Assembly: GCA_001414345.1 (NCBI GenBank)
Contig: LLCB01000055.1
Coordinates: forward strand, 62,001 to 126,000
Source of the DNA: Hymenoscyphus infarciens
Taxonomy: Eukaryota; Ascomycota; Leotiomycetes; Helotiales; Helotiaceae
Length of the DNA: 64,000 bases
Direction: 5' to 3'
Shown: positions 22,545 to 35,663 of the stretch, piece after piece
Numbering within the stretch: position 1 is the stretch's first letter
How the letters are laid out: the number at the start of each line of letters is the position of its first letter
Position numbers and translations under genes: made by a program
Notes under the pieces: model-generated
Seen by the model: the letters and a program-made list of their open reading frames with translations, nothing else
Told to the model about the DNA's origin: nothing
Database searches by the model: none

Positions 22545-24428
22545 ATGGACGGACACTCGGAAGAAAGATATGGGAGGAGGGAAGACGAGGCAGATCCATA
22601 CGCCATTGACGAGGAAGCTCAACCCCTGCAGGAAGATTCTATTGAACTCGAAGACTTCGACAATGAAGATACAATACCCAAACAGCAAAAAATACCCCCT
22701 TTCCGGAGTTCCCGGTTTCTTAGCAAAATCCAACATGCTACCGACACGCTTACTAGTTTCCTCAAAGGACCTGAGCCGCCACAAATCCAAGCTATTACTC
22801 CATGGTTTTCATCTATTCAAACATATCCTGTTGACTTGCTGGATCGAGTTTTCCCAACGAGGAAGCGAAAGATTGCGGTGCTGACAAGTTATTGCTTACT
22901 TTGGGCTTTACTTGTTGGTTCCATTCTCTACAGGAGTACCGCGGCTGGTAAAGCCCCAGGATCTGGCCAAACGATACAACACATTGATTGTGCCAAGACC
23001 TTATGGCATAAGGATAGCGAGTGTGGATTAGATGGCTTGGGGTGTCGGCCATTCAATGGGTCTTCATTTGCCTTTCGTTGTGATGCGAATTGTGCTCAAG
23101 TCCAAGTTTTAAATCCACGTGCTGTCGGCTCCCAAGAAATTCGGTATCAGTCTCTGGTTATTGGTGGTCCTGTTTACCGCGGGGATTCGTTCATCTGCAG
23201 TGCTGCTATCCATGCTGGGATTGTCAGTGATAAGACTGGAGGCTGTGGGATATTATCTCGAGTTGGTACCCACAATAATTTTCAGTCTACTCAAAATAAT
23301 GGCATTGAAAGTATTGGGTTTGACTCTTATTTTCCGCTTTCTTTCGAGTTCAAATCAGATTCTGATTTCGAATGTCAACCAGACCAACGCTGGGGTTTGT
23401 TGGCCATCTCTCTGGCTTTCACAGCAATACTTTCAATATTTACAACCTCAGCGGCTGTACAGTTTTTTGCAACTTTCGCCATCTTATTTGCACATGTTAG
23501 TCTGATCTCAGACCCTCCAAGCGTCTCCGATTTCTCGATTTCCGTGCTCTCGGAACTGTTCTCGAGCTATGCAGGGAGATTTTTGCCAGCGGCATTCTGC
23601 TCCATTGTGCTTTACTGGATATGTGTCCGGCATTCTCTTAGAGACTTGACAGCCCAGTTTGAAAAGACGCTCTTTTGGCTAGGAGGATGTTGGCTTGGGG
23701 CATTATCCAATTACACATTTGAGTGGATCCCAATTCAACGTTTGAGGGCCCATGATTTAGAGCAACAACCCGGAGCAAAGCTGGCTCTTGCAATAATCCT
23801 CCTTATAATAGTCGGCATTGTCACTCAGCAAGTATACTACTTCAGACTGGAAAACCGACTACTGAAATATTTGGCTCTTTACGGAATTTTAATAGTCTCG
23901 ATAGGGGTTTGTCTCCTCCTTCCTGGCCTCGAATTACGAATCCATCATTATATTTTAGCTTTGCTACTACTTCCTGGAACAAGTCTCCAAACACGGCCAT
24001 CTTTACTTTATCAAGGAATATTACTGGGTCTTTTTATCAATGGAATCTCGCGATGGGGCTTCGATTCTGTTCTGCAAATACCAGGGGTCCTCCGGAATGA
24101 CGGAGCTTTTGGGTCACAGCTCCCAACTATCCTGAAGCCGGAGACTTTCATGTGGTCAGAGACCCCAGATATCACATTCAGTTGGAATATTCCATTGCCA
24201 CAGCTTGGATATGATGGAATTAGCATTCTTGTGAATGATGTTGAGAGGTACAGGAGCTATTTTGGTGAGACGTCCCCACCCGAAGATCACTTCAAGTGGG
24301 TGAGGACTTCCCCTGGACTTTCGGAGTATTTCAGATTTGGATATCTGAGTGGAGGGAATAGTTTAGATTATACAAAGGCGGGGATATGGTATGGTAATGG
24401 GACTTGGATAGCGCCAGAAGCAAGATAA
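22545..24428 (+). CDS. LCCL-domain multispanning membrane protein
   Basis: Single exon, 627 residues. The start ATG has a good context (cacc before ATG). A cytosolic acidic N-terminus (1-105) is followed by a membrane helix after KRKI (about 110-130), then an LCCL domain (about 148-275): Cys-rich, with DCAKTLW, ECGLDGLGCRPF, NPRAVGSQEI, YRGDSFICSAAIHAG and GGCGILSRVG, all typical of this fold. About eight more hydrophobic segments follow (290-520). The C-terminal ~100 residues are soluble and aromatic-rich. Fungal proteins with LCCL plus multiple membrane helices are known as a family, but their role is not established; a surface, Golgi or vacuolar location is inference. There are no introns, unlike most neighbours. 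Confidence 0.87.
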   Translation: MDGHSEERYGRREDEADPYAIDEEAQPLQEDSIELEDFDNEDTIPKQQKIPPFRSSRFLSKIQHATDTLTSFLKGPEPPQIQAITPWFSSIQTYPVDLLDRVFPTRKRKIAVLTSYCLLWALLVGSILYRSTAAGKAPGSGQTIQHIDCAKTLWHKDSECGLDGLGCRPFNGSSFAFRCDANCAQVQVLNPRAVGSQEIRYQSLVIGGPVYRGDSFICSAAIHAGIVSDKTGGCGILSRVGTHNNFQSTQNNGIESIGFDSYFPLSFEFKSDSDFECQPDQRWGLLAISLAFTAILSIFTTSAAVQFFATFAILFAHVSLISDPPSVSDFSISVLSELFSSYAGRFLPAAFCSIVLYWICVRHSLRDLTAQFEKTLFWLGGCWLGALSNYTFEWIPIQRLRAHDLEQQPGAKLALAIILLIIVGIVTQQVYYFRLENRLLKYLALYGILIVSIGVCLLLPGLELRIHHYILALLLLPGTSLQTRPSLLYQGILLGLFINGISRWGFDSVLQIPGVLRNDGAFGSQLPTILKPETFMWSETPDITFSWNIPLPQLGYDGISILVNDVERYRSYFGETSPPEDHFKWVRTSPGLSEYFRFGYLSGGNSLDYTKAGIWYGNGTWIAPEAR

Positions 24429-25743
24429 TCTCCGCTTCGCTTTTCTTCCTAGATTGATTTTGCTTGCAATGATATCCTATGACTACTTTGATCCTATTTT
24501 CGTGTATCTTTGACGTTGAATGATGAGCTTTATGTGATGTTGTTTGCGAAAAAAAATATTCCTAGGGAGTGGCCCCCCGAAAGTCAGCGATCACCACCCT
24601 AAATTCTGGCGAGGCATTCCCTAGCTTAGCGATCTCTACAAAAACGTCGGATTCTGTTCCCTGGAAAAAAGGGATTAAACTTAGACTAAAACCACAATAA
24701 AATAACTAAGATAGATGGATCTTTATTCTCTTATAAATTAGCTATTATAGATTCGTTCTAGATTTTTTTGGCATTTTTCTGAGCTCCTTTAAATATACTG
24801 TGGTGGTGACAAAGAAGTTCTGCGCAGGAGGAAATTCCCTAGAGGCGATCAACATCCCCCAAACATAACAACCACCACAGCGACCCGCCCCTTGAAATTT
24901 AGTGGGAGTTTACGGTTGTACTTGAATTTTGTCGAAACAAAGTTCATCGTTATTTCTTCCTCTCAAAGGATAAAATTCACGAGGTTGAGATGATAGTGTT
25001 CTGAAGATTTATCCAAAGAAATATGGTAGGTGAATTGATATTCGCACCCTCTCGTTGTCTAACTCTTTCTTTTGGAGTAAGCTGCTACCCTTCGGATAAG
25101 CTGCAAGTAAGCTGTGAGTAAGCTGTTCTATGTCAGGTAAGCTTGAATGTTTCAGCCACATTCAGCAACCCGCTCACGTGTCAATTGCTTCTCTATTTCC
25201 CTGAGGTGCATATTTGATACCGTTTTAGGAGGAAATGGGTTGGGGGAATTGGGTGGAGCTTGCTGGATATGAATTTGAGTGTGGAAGAGGGTGGAACGGA
25301 GCGGATGAGAGAAAGTGTAAGAGACGCTCGAAACTAAAGAGGCTCTAAAATATGGTCCTACAGTACCTATCCTGGTGTCGTAAAGGAAATGTGATTTATC
25401 ATTCTTCCGTAAGATAGTGAACTGTTAGCATAATCCACGAAGAAGACCCAGAAACTTCCTAGCTTTATTTTTTGATAGTAAAGCATACATAATCCATCCA
25501 ATGGTCTTATATGGTTAGCTACTTTCTTTCCTTAAACTTCCGGAAGACTTGGAAATATTTTTGGTGGACCTGAATGTCACATCAAAGGCCCTAGGTGAGG
25601 AGGGTTTTCTATTCGGTAGATAGCTATTGAACTGGGTGTTTGCTCAAGAAGTCGCAAGACAAGAATAACTCACTCGTTTATTTACTCTTCTAGATTTCTA
25701 TCCAACGCGTAAGACCCAAAAAGGCACATCCCAAGTCACACAA
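24429..25743. other. Intergenic region with a possible transposon-end scar
   Basis: About 1.3 kb, no gene seen. Around 24566-24840 a short AT-rich RIP-like core (24700-24770) is flanked by gtggccccccgaaagtcagc and tctgagctcc-type sequence, with gcgatcaccacc near one side and gtggtggtgac near the other. This may be the remnant of a small inverted-repeat element. Weak evidence. Confidence 0.35.
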
Positions 25744-26719
25744 CTAAGAATCTTCTGGCAGGCCAACCAGCTTCAAAGAATCACTCCAAAGTTTCTTTTC
25801 CAACTTCTCATCAAAAGCATGTGCCGCCCATCCAAAAGCCCCATTTTCCGTCTTCCCCTTCTCCTCAATCTCCCTACAATCCTCCAAATACTTCCCCCCA
25901 ACACCCTCCCACTCCTTCCCAACAGCAGCCAAAACCGTAGTAGCAGCACCCTGCTCCTCACTCTTCACAATCTTCCCCCAGGCCTTCCACCCTTCCTTCA
26001 CTTCATCTGAAACATGTACTTGCAACCCCGTCATGATTCCCCCGGGCATAAGCGAATTAGCAAAAAGTCCCTTGCTCCCATAGAGCCTCGTGATCTCGTT
26101 CGCCATGTAGATATTCGCAGTCCTCCTCATAGGCATAATTATCCTCAGGATGGATTCCTCCCGCATGATGACCCATACTAGAAACCACCACAACTCTTGA
26201 CATGAATTCTGGTTTCGAAGAAGCGAGAAGCAGATCCTTAACCAAATTAAAGAGCAAGAAATGCGCAAGATGACAAACCCCAAATTGGGATTCAAACCCA
26301 TCCACCGTCTTGACATTCGTCGGAACCGCCATAATTCCCGCATTGGCGATAAAAACATTCAACTTCCCCCCAAACCTCTCATTCCTCTCTCTAAACTCGC
26401 TCGCTGCCTTTCTCACAGATCGAAGGGAGTTCATATCCATCTCCAGTAATTCAACACGTCCAGGTTCCAAAACATCTTTTAATGCTTCTTGAGCTTTGGG
26501 AATGTTGCGGACTGCGAGGAAGAGTGTACTTCCAGTGGTAGCGAGGGCACGAGCGGTTTCGATGCCGATCCCTGACGAGGTACCGGTTATCAACATTGTT
26601 TGTCCTTTGAGTTGGCCGACGAGGTTTTCGTCGTTGATTATTTGTTGGGCGGTTGGTCGTTGATCGCCGGGTCCATTGAGATCTTTGTGGAAGGCTAGGT
26701 ATTTGTCTGCGGAAATCAT
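25744..26719 (-). pseudogene. Short-chain dehydrogenase/reductase, frameshifted at the active site
   Basis: The minus-strand start ATG at 26719 gives MISADKYLAFHKDLNGPGD, then a Rossmann glycine motif TGTSSGIG, the NAG motif (IANAGIMAVP) and the catalytic-Ser strand VVVVSSMGHHAG. This is a classical SDR of the retinol-dehydrogenase/WWOX-like type. The frame then breaks at about 26119-26125. The second frame resumes with TANIYMANEITRLYGSKGL and runs to the stop at 25744. In intact relatives the break falls in YGQSK, the catalytic Y-x-x-x-K, so the Lys and adjoining residues are missing. No GT...AG intron fits the gap. The gene is therefore probably inactive, unless the break is a sequencing or assembly error. 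The total would be about 320 residues, a normal SDR length. Confidence 0.8.
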
Positions 26720-27738
26720 CCTGAGTGGATGTTGTTGTGTGGAAAGGTAGGTGGTGGGATTTGGGTTTAATGAGGCGGGGTAAAGTTCTTGGGGCGGACC
26801 GAGAAAGAAGGAGCATAGAAAGATAGGATTCTTGTTGTTTTAGTAGGGAGATGGAAAGAGTTTGAAGAGGAGAGAGGATGACTTATATATAAAGATAACA
26901 GGTGATGGATGGGGGCCGATTAAGTTGCCATTTCCGTCTTACCTAGCTTCCCACCCGGAGATGGTCTGGAGCTAAGCATTCTAAATACATGATAGTTAAG
27001 TAAGTTTGGATATCAACATACCTAGGTGCTTGGCGGGGTCAAGCTGTTGCAGTGAGCTGTTGCTAACAGATGCACCACTAAGAGACCCGCAAAACGCATC
27101 CTTGTTAACGTTGTTGGACTGGATTATTTTAATTACCGGATTGGACATAGTCCTCGAGAGTGCCAGAACGGCTGATGAATCAACAAACCTTTTCGCCTAA
27201 ATCCTAAACTCAATTGGATAGGCCGTGAAACTGGGGATGAGGCAAGCTCTCTCAAAAATGCGGTTGCAGAGTTCCAGTGACGGAGGATCAGTCGGAGTTA
27301 AGATGTGCTTCGGAAGTTGAAGATTGATGCTCCGAGTGGGAATACTTGTATGCAACCGAAGTTTTTTAACGGTTGACAGTTGAACCATGTCCACATGTTA
27401 TGCATGTGATGTATTTTTCTTCTGAGCTCAGTATGCAACCGACGTATGAGTTGTCGGTTTGGCTTTGCATCGCATTCAAAAGCAGGATTTGCTGGCGAAT
27501 GGGGAGCACATAGGATCAATCTTCACTCGTCTGGAAAAAAAGAAGACTCAACTCACTGGAAAGAAGTCGCGACAATAAAGAATCCTTGAATTTGCTCTGA
27601 CCTAGCAATCGTTCATTCCATATCCTCAGCACAATTTTCCATCATGCAATTCGTAAATATCTCCTACTCATACACGTATCCCAAATCCATGCGCCGCATC
27701 TCACCTGCAACTCCAAGTGATGACAACACTCCAACTAC
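26720..27738. other. Intergenic region, no gene seen
   Basis: About 1 kb between the SDR start and the KU70 stop, both on the minus strand, so it holds the SDR promoter (about 26720-26950) and the KU70 3' UTR. No supported gene. Confidence 0.55.
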
Positions 27739-29760
27739 CTACTCCTGAGACTCAACCCATTGCTCCACCCTCTCAATGAGATCTCCTTTATTTCCCGTCT
27801 TCGCCAACTTCTTACTCGCCAAAAACTCCCTCAGCTGAGCAACACTATAAGACCTCAAGCTCTCACTCTCAACGAGTTTCTTCAAATCGGCGACGGACAG
27901 TCCCTCTAAAGACTCACTCTTAACCTTGCTCTTCTTACTTGGTCCATTCTCATCCTCGCCTTCTCTCTTCACACCCCTCGTTTCCGGTACCTCACCGAGT
28001 AGTACACCCCAGTTATGAATATATTCTCCAGCACGCTTATCGATCTGCTTGAATTTAGGGATTGTTTTATCTTCCGCTCTCTCAGGGATTTCCTCTTCGA
28101 GAGCCATGGCTTGAAGGATTCGGTAATGCCATTGGAGGGCTGGGTTAGGGTATCTACTTGGGTCGTATCTAGCTTTTGGGAGTTGTAGTTGTTGGATGGC
28201 TTTCCGGATTTGGTCGGTGAGATCATCTGGTGCCATGATGGGTGCGGGTAGGTCTGGTGGTGGGCGGAGATCATCAACGAAGGGCATGGGGTAAAGCCAT
28301 AACCCCGCTGGGATGACCTGAGCGCCTGAGCTTTCATCCATTCGTTCGGGGGAGGGGAGAATGGCGACTAGGATTGGTGTGGCGTTTTTACGGGCGACAT
28401 ACCATGCTACACCCATCTTCTTGTCATCGAGAAGTTTCTTCCATAGCGCGGCAAAGACACGGGTTGAGCCGATGTAGTCTTCTTCGCTAGGGTAGATGAA
28501 GGTTGATTTCTTGATGGAGTGACCGAATTCTAACATGCTTTGAGGCTTGAATCCGATGATACGGAGAACGGGTTTACCAAAATCCTTGAGCTTCTTTTGC
28601 TCTTCGGGTGTGAAGAGTACTTGGGAACCACCAAACTTATAGGCCTTTTTGATGTGTGTCTTATCAATTGCCACAGAACTATCTTCCTCGTGTTTTGAAG
28701 ATTGTCCTATGACGATTTGAGGGGTCTCGCCATCCATCCAGACATAACAACTCCGGGCGGGTTTTTGTGGTTGTAATAGGTTGTATCCTTTGACGGAAAT
28801 ATTGAAGCCGGGACCAATTTCAAATGGAAGATTGGAAAATAAAGTGCGCTTTGCGACCTGCTTTGAGTTGATGTCTGTGATGAGGTTGCTGAGAAGTGAA
28901 AGTCCATCTCCCGAAGCTGAATTGAAGTTGGTAGGCCCCAAAGCCAAATCACTGCCTTCTGCTGGATCTCGATAGATGATATCCTAGAATTATTAGCAAT
29001 GACTAGAACGCGAACTCTTAATTACTAACATCGTAGAATTTGGAGCGGTCAAACTTATGGCCTGGGTGAGATATTGGAAACAACTCGATAATAACACCTA
29101 GATCATACAAGTCCTTTGCTCTGACGGTTGCTTGAGTTCTCGATTGTTTATCGCTGGAATGAGGGTCATCGTTGTCCGTAATGATAAACAGCCTTCTTGA
29201 TCCAAAGTTGGGTGCTCTAGTTGTGAAGATCTGGTTGGCGCAAAATAAGAGATTGCCCATGGCTACAGTATTGTCTGTTGGGATCAGAAGTTCTTTGGCT
29301 TCTTCGTCGTCCTCCGCTATAGCCTTCAAGGTCTTGACATCCCCAGCCGAGGGAATGTTCAAATCAGTGAGAACGTAGCAATGTGGGAATAGACCCTCCT
29401 GGACAGTCCCATCTTCCTCTGGGAATCTGGATCCTTCTGTGCCATATAACAAGACTCCCATCATGTCCTTTGGACTTGAGATAATTCTCTGTTGCATTAT
29501 TTGGTATGCGCATTTGATGGCAGCAGTTGCCGGGCTATCAGTTTCGGCTTTTTTGGAATCAGAAGGTGGAGGAGGTTTCAACATGCTCGAGCTGATGTCA
29601 ATCGCGAAGAGTACCGCATCTTTCTGTGAGATGTAATTCTGAGGCACAATTAGCAATGGCCATGCCAGAAGGTAGGTATATCGTAACTAACTGTTTCATC
29701 CAACTCCTCTTCCTCATCCTCCTCTTCATTCTTCATCCAGCTTGGTTTGTCGTCTGCCAT
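27739..29760 (-). CDS. ku70: Ku70, DNA end-joining factor
   Basis: Predicted 640 residues in three exons: 29692-29760, 29030-29638 and 27739-28983. Introns are 53 and 46 bp, both phase 0. The N-terminus [20 protein letters not shown] leads into a von Willebrand-type domain ([20 protein letters not shown], residues ~24-235), then the Ku core DNA-ring domain (~240-530, with VYVARKN-like [20 protein letters not shown]), a linker with KKSKVKSE, and a C-terminal SAP domain ([11 protein letters not shown] and [15 protein letters not shown], ~580-635). Ku70 with Ku80 binds DNA ends and starts non-homologous end joining. Length and domain order are complete. It is head to head with ferrochelatase, with about 1 kb between starts that contains RIP-decayed DNA. 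Confidence 0.95.
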
Positions 29761-30756
29761 CTTGAATGCTGTGGCAGTTGCTACCGAGAGGCTTCAATTG
29801 ATGGGCGTTGAACTGTGTTGGTGGTTTCGCAAAGCATCAGGCAGCAGCTGTTGGAGACGCGCAAAAGCAACGCGAAGTCTCGTGACCAAGGCGGATCTAA
29901 TCAGATTAAGAACAATTTTAGAAAGCGAGGCGCAAAATCTACATTGAGCTTAGTACTGTTTACGATGAATTAGTACGGAGAGTTTAGGTAGAGTTTAAGA
30001 GTTTATAGTAATCTATTTAGTTTAAATATATTAAGATAAAAGATTAATATCTTAATAACTACTTTCTTAAATTAAAATCTCTTCTATTAAATTATATAAA
30101 AATACTCTTTTTACTTATATATTTATCTTTATTAGTATCTTAGAGCTATAGAGAATAGTACTCTTTTAGCTATATATTACTTTAAAAAGTATATATAGCT
30201 CTCTTATATTTTTCAAGTTAATTAATACTATTATTATTTAGCTATATTTTATAAATAGCTATATAAATAGACTCTACTTTAAGTAAGAGTATACTAATAA
30301 TAAATCACAACGCTAGCTTAGAGCTAGCTATATAAGAAATAAAAAGTAGAATTATAGCTAGCTAAAAATAAAATCACTTTTTTAATAGCTTTTAAACTAA
30401 CTCTAATATAGATAATATAAAGTTTAAATAGCGTTTTATTACTAAAGCTATTACTAAAAGCTCTTAGACGCTCTAGCAAAAACCGTCCTGCCCTAGATTT
30501 AGTCTATGTCTAATATATATAGGCAAAAGAGCGGCTGAGGAACTGAGATAATTCGATTGGCTCAACTTTGTGCCCCGGTCTTTCTAATCGCCAGATCTCC
30601 GGAGAAAAAGAACCCTGTACATCTCCGAATAGATCCCGTCCAGGTGAGAAGTTGGTGGCACAATTGAACAATCTTCCTGCCAGTCGAGGACGTCTTCTTC
30701 ATATTCCGATTCTCCCCTAGGTCCTTGCTCTTCGTTGAAAGTTCCATATTTCCAAC
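29761..30756. promoter_or_regulatory. Divergent KU70/ferrochelatase intergenic region carrying decayed DNA
   Basis: About 1 kb between two start codons pointing apart. The middle (about 29960-30540) is RIP-decayed, leaving about 200 bp on each side as likely core promoters. The exact promoter elements are not identified. Confidence 0.55.
29960..30540. repeat. RIP-decayed insert between KU70 and ferrochelatase
   Basis: About 580 bp of TA-rich sequence with almost no CA/TG, abruptly different from both flanks (cgcaaaatctacattgagc on the left, aaaaccgtcctgccctag on the right). Short hairpins such as gctagcttagagctagc occur. It is probably a transposon remnant; ends and duplication are not clear. 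Confidence 0.7.
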
Positions 30757-32160
<1,404 letters not shown>

Positions 32161-33139
32161 ACTTCTGGTTTCAAGAAGACTGGGTAATCAGAGAAAGAAT
32201 GGGTGCTTTCAAAAAGTGTATGATCATGAAGAAAAGAACCTTGTAATATACCTTGTATCCCAAGAAGAGAAAATTATACCCTTCACTCTAATGGCCAACT
32301 CCCAGAAGTTGATTTTTGTAATCATCTCCCCTGATTATTCCTGTAAGACTCGCAAAACAAATATAATGTAAAAAGTGTAGAATAATTAGATCAATTTTCA
32401 CTTCATGCTTGTTGGGACCTTTTTTACGGGAGGCCTGAGACGAAATGGGTCGCAATAAGCCTTTGATGTCATCGAGGTACGTAAAATGCCAATTCCAGCT
32501 CAGTTACTCGCAAATAATCGCAAAAGGGGCCAACAGCATTGTTATTGTTGGAGCCTGAGAAGCTTTCGTCACCTTGCATCGAGATGGAGTCTTCAATTGG
32601 TGTCTTTGAGTCTTTGGAGGAGTCGGACATTCCTAACAGCCGATCCTGGTGTCCTGGTGATCCCTGTACATTGCCGATGTCATTATCAAGCAGCGCAAAC
32701 ACGTACCTAGGTACGGTGCAGCAATAACAGCTGGAATAAGCAAGAACCATCACAATGGCAGTCGTTGATACGCTCGAGATCTTTAGCTCAAACATCAACC
32801 TGAAATAATAGAATACGTATCGGCACAACACTGGCCCAATCGCCGCCCGCCGCGCTCAGATATTGCGCACCTTCCTCTTCAGCAGATGCCAAGATAAGGT
32901 TGTTGTTTGCCATTGCTTTGTATTCAGATGTATTCAGACAACCTTCGGTCCTGAAAGCTTCACCAGTGATAACTTTTTGATCCTACAAAGACGACGACGA
33001 CGACGACGACGACGATCGGGTTTGGAGGGTATCGCGACAAAGGGACTTGAGTCGGTGCTGGTGCAATCGAACTCTATGCGCGATAACGGAAACGAATTAT
33101 AAGGATAACGAGCAGCGCGGGGTCTTTTGGATAGCAAAG
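32161..33139. other. Intergenic region between ferrochelatase and the MFS gene
   Basis: About 1 kb. It contains the ferrochelatase 3' UTR and the MFS promoter. Overlapping short frames on both strands (e.g. minus 32469-32831) have no recognised motif. An ACG microsatellite lies about 125 bp upstream of the MFS start. Confidence 0.5.
32991..33015. repeat. ACG trinucleotide microsatellite
   Basis: Eight perfect tandem ACG units, in the likely 5' UTR or promoter of the MFS transporter gene. Confidence 0.9.
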
Positions 33140-35081
33140 ATGGCACAAGAAGAGGAAAGCCTTCCGGCTTACTCTTATACATCGGGAGGAGAGTCCTGGG
33201 GCGCACAAGATAGCTTGAGACGGTCTCTGAGGAAGGGCAAGGGCGGCGATAGCGAAGGTTCCCCATTGTTGGGCAGTGGAAGTGGGAGCAGGAGTGAAAG
33301 TGTCAACGAAGACGATGCAGAGGTCGAAGAGAGCAGAGAACATGAGTGGGAAGGACAAGGCGATTTCGATGGTGTACCTTGGTGGCGGAAACCTTCCGTA
33401 AGTTATTCTTGTACTTGTACTACGGAAACTATTATCTTAAAAAACAATTGCTAATTTCCAAAGGTGTACTGGCTCATTCCCACTTTCTTCTTATACGCGG
33501 TTGCTTTTGGTGGAATACTCGTTCCCAAAATGAACCTTACTCTCTCCCTCATCTGTCGGGAATATTTCGAGGAAAGATCCAGTATTGATCCCTCATTCGT
33601 AACCACTCCAATACTTCTCGGCGCGGATAACGAACAATGCCGTCAGAACAAGGATATCCAGGCTCTGGTTACCAAGTTCCAAACTCTCTTGACCGTCACT
33701 ATCGGTCTACTCAGTGCTGTCATGTCACCAAAGTTGGGTGCTCTATCAGATCGCTATGGTCGTACTAGACTTCTCGTTATTAGTAGCATGGGAGGCTTTG
33801 TGTCTGAACTCGTCACCGTTCTAGCAGCAACTTATCCGGATACTGTCAATTACAGGTGGTTCCTAGCTGGTGGAGTGTTCGAAGGACTCTGTGGCTCTTT
33901 CACAGCTGGTTTTGCCTTGACACACGCCTATGCCGCTGATTGCACAGCACCACCAAAGAGATCCGTTACCTTTGGTTTTTTCCATGCATGTCTATTTTCC
34001 GGCATCGCATTGGGACCTCTGCTTGTGGCAATCATCCTCAAGAATGATGGCCAGCTTTTGACCATCTTCTACATCGCACTTGGCATTCACATCTTCTTCA
34101 TGCTTTCCATACTTATACTTGTACCCGAATCCCTCAGCAAAAAGCGACAAAAACTAGCAAGGGAGAAGTTTGCCATCGAAGCCGCTAATCATACGAGTGA
34201 TGGCCGTTCTTGGAAAATTGCGCTCAAAAACGCCAATATCTTCGAGCCCCTCAAAATTCTTTGGCCAACTGGACCAGGATCGAGTCGGCGACTTAGGATG
34301 AACCTTTTGATGCTTTCAAGTGTTGACACTATTATTTTTGGTGTAGCAATGGGAGCGATGAACGTGATTGTCTTCTATTCTGGATTCCGCTTCAATTGGA
34401 AGACTGAGGATACCAGTGCATTCATTTCTCTCACCAATACCGTTCGAGTCTCTGCGCTCGTCGTTATCTTACCTCTTATGAACTACATCTTCAGAACCAG
34501 ACGAGCGAACCAACAGCGTCGACAATCTGGGATTTCCATCCCCGAGCCTAATTCTGGGTCCGATATGTTGGATCTCTCCATCATCCGTGTAGCCATATCT
34601 CTAGAAGTCATAGGATACTTCCTCTACGCTACAGCGAGTAGTAGTGCCATGTTCTGCGCCGCTGGTATCTTTGCCTCTCTTGGTGGAGTTGGGAGTCCGA
34701 CTCTGCAATCCGCTCTTACGAAACATGTTCCTCATGGCAAGGTTGGACAGTTACTTGGGGCGACAGGACTGCTACACGCGCTTGCTAGAGTTCTTGGACC
34801 CATCACTTTTGGATTTATTTATTGGAAGACGGTGGGAACGGTGCCGCAGACTGTTTTTGTGGTGCTGAGTTGTTGTTTTGGGATTGCGTTTTGTATGAGT
34901 TGGTTTATTAGACCGCATGGTAAGCTCCCCTTCTCGATTGGATGGATGTACTGGAGTGCTAATTTTTGAAACAGTCTACCTCGAAGAGCCGGACACTGTC
35001 TCGAGAAACCCGGAAAGAATGGACCTGATGCATGATCCGGATGTTCTTGCTGATGAGGAGATCACAGCACAAGCACATTGA
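33140..35081 (+). CDS. MFS transporter
   Basis: Predicted 606 residues in exons 33140-33397, 33464-34919 and 34975-35081, with introns of 66 and 55 bp. The N-terminal ~85 residues are hydrophilic and acidic (SEGSPLLGSGSGS, REHEWEGQGDFDGVPWW) and presumably cytosolic. About 12 hydrophobic segments follow. The loop motif GALSDRYGRTRLLVISS between helices 2 and 3 is the MFS signature. GGVFEGLCGSF and FHACLFSGIALGPLL are further MFS-type stretches, closest in feel to tetracycline-resistance-like/Hiat1-type members. The final exon gives an acidic tail rich in E and D. Substrate and membrane cannot be told from sequence. The start is the first ATG that leads in frame to the conserved core; upstream in-frame codons have no ATG. 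Confidence 0.87.
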
Positions 35082-35624
35082 TTTGGAGAAGAGGGATCTT
35101 GAGTATATATTTGTTTTATTTGTCTATATTTTTCCTTTGCTCTATCCCTGATATTGGGATCACGTACATCGCACGCATTGGTCGTCGTCATTTTTCTTTC
35201 TCCATTTGGGTATACACGAGGGTAGAATTGCGTGGCAGCATGGCTGTGGTTGCTACTGGCGTTTCTCGGGTCTGGGTTTCACGTTGGAAATTTTCTTTTA
35301 CTTTATGATGACTTTGAGAAATATTAGATATAGAGGGGGGAGAGAGTCAAGACTGTATATGACTCCATGGGGGGAATAGTAGACGGATAGGCAGCATGTG
35401 TGCTCGCGGCACGGAATGGCACAATTTTTTTGGTGAAAACACGAGGATGTGCATGAAGTGACGTGCTCGGATGAAATGGGCTGTGATGTGTAATGTTGCA
35501 TGGAAGATCTGTTACGGAGGGAGTGGTTGCATGAAGAGCTTCGCTGATCGGGTTGTGTGAAGTAAATACGTTAAAGATTTTCGGGTTTTTGATGTCAAGT
35601 GAAAGCAACTTGCTCTTGGTCTGT

Positions 35625-35663
35625 CATCTGCCATCTGCCATCTGCCATCTGTCATCTGTCATC
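35625..35663. repeat. CATCTGC/T heptamer tandem array
   Basis: Five full units (three CATCTGC, two CATCTGT) plus a partial unit, downstream of the MFS gene. Confidence 0.9.
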
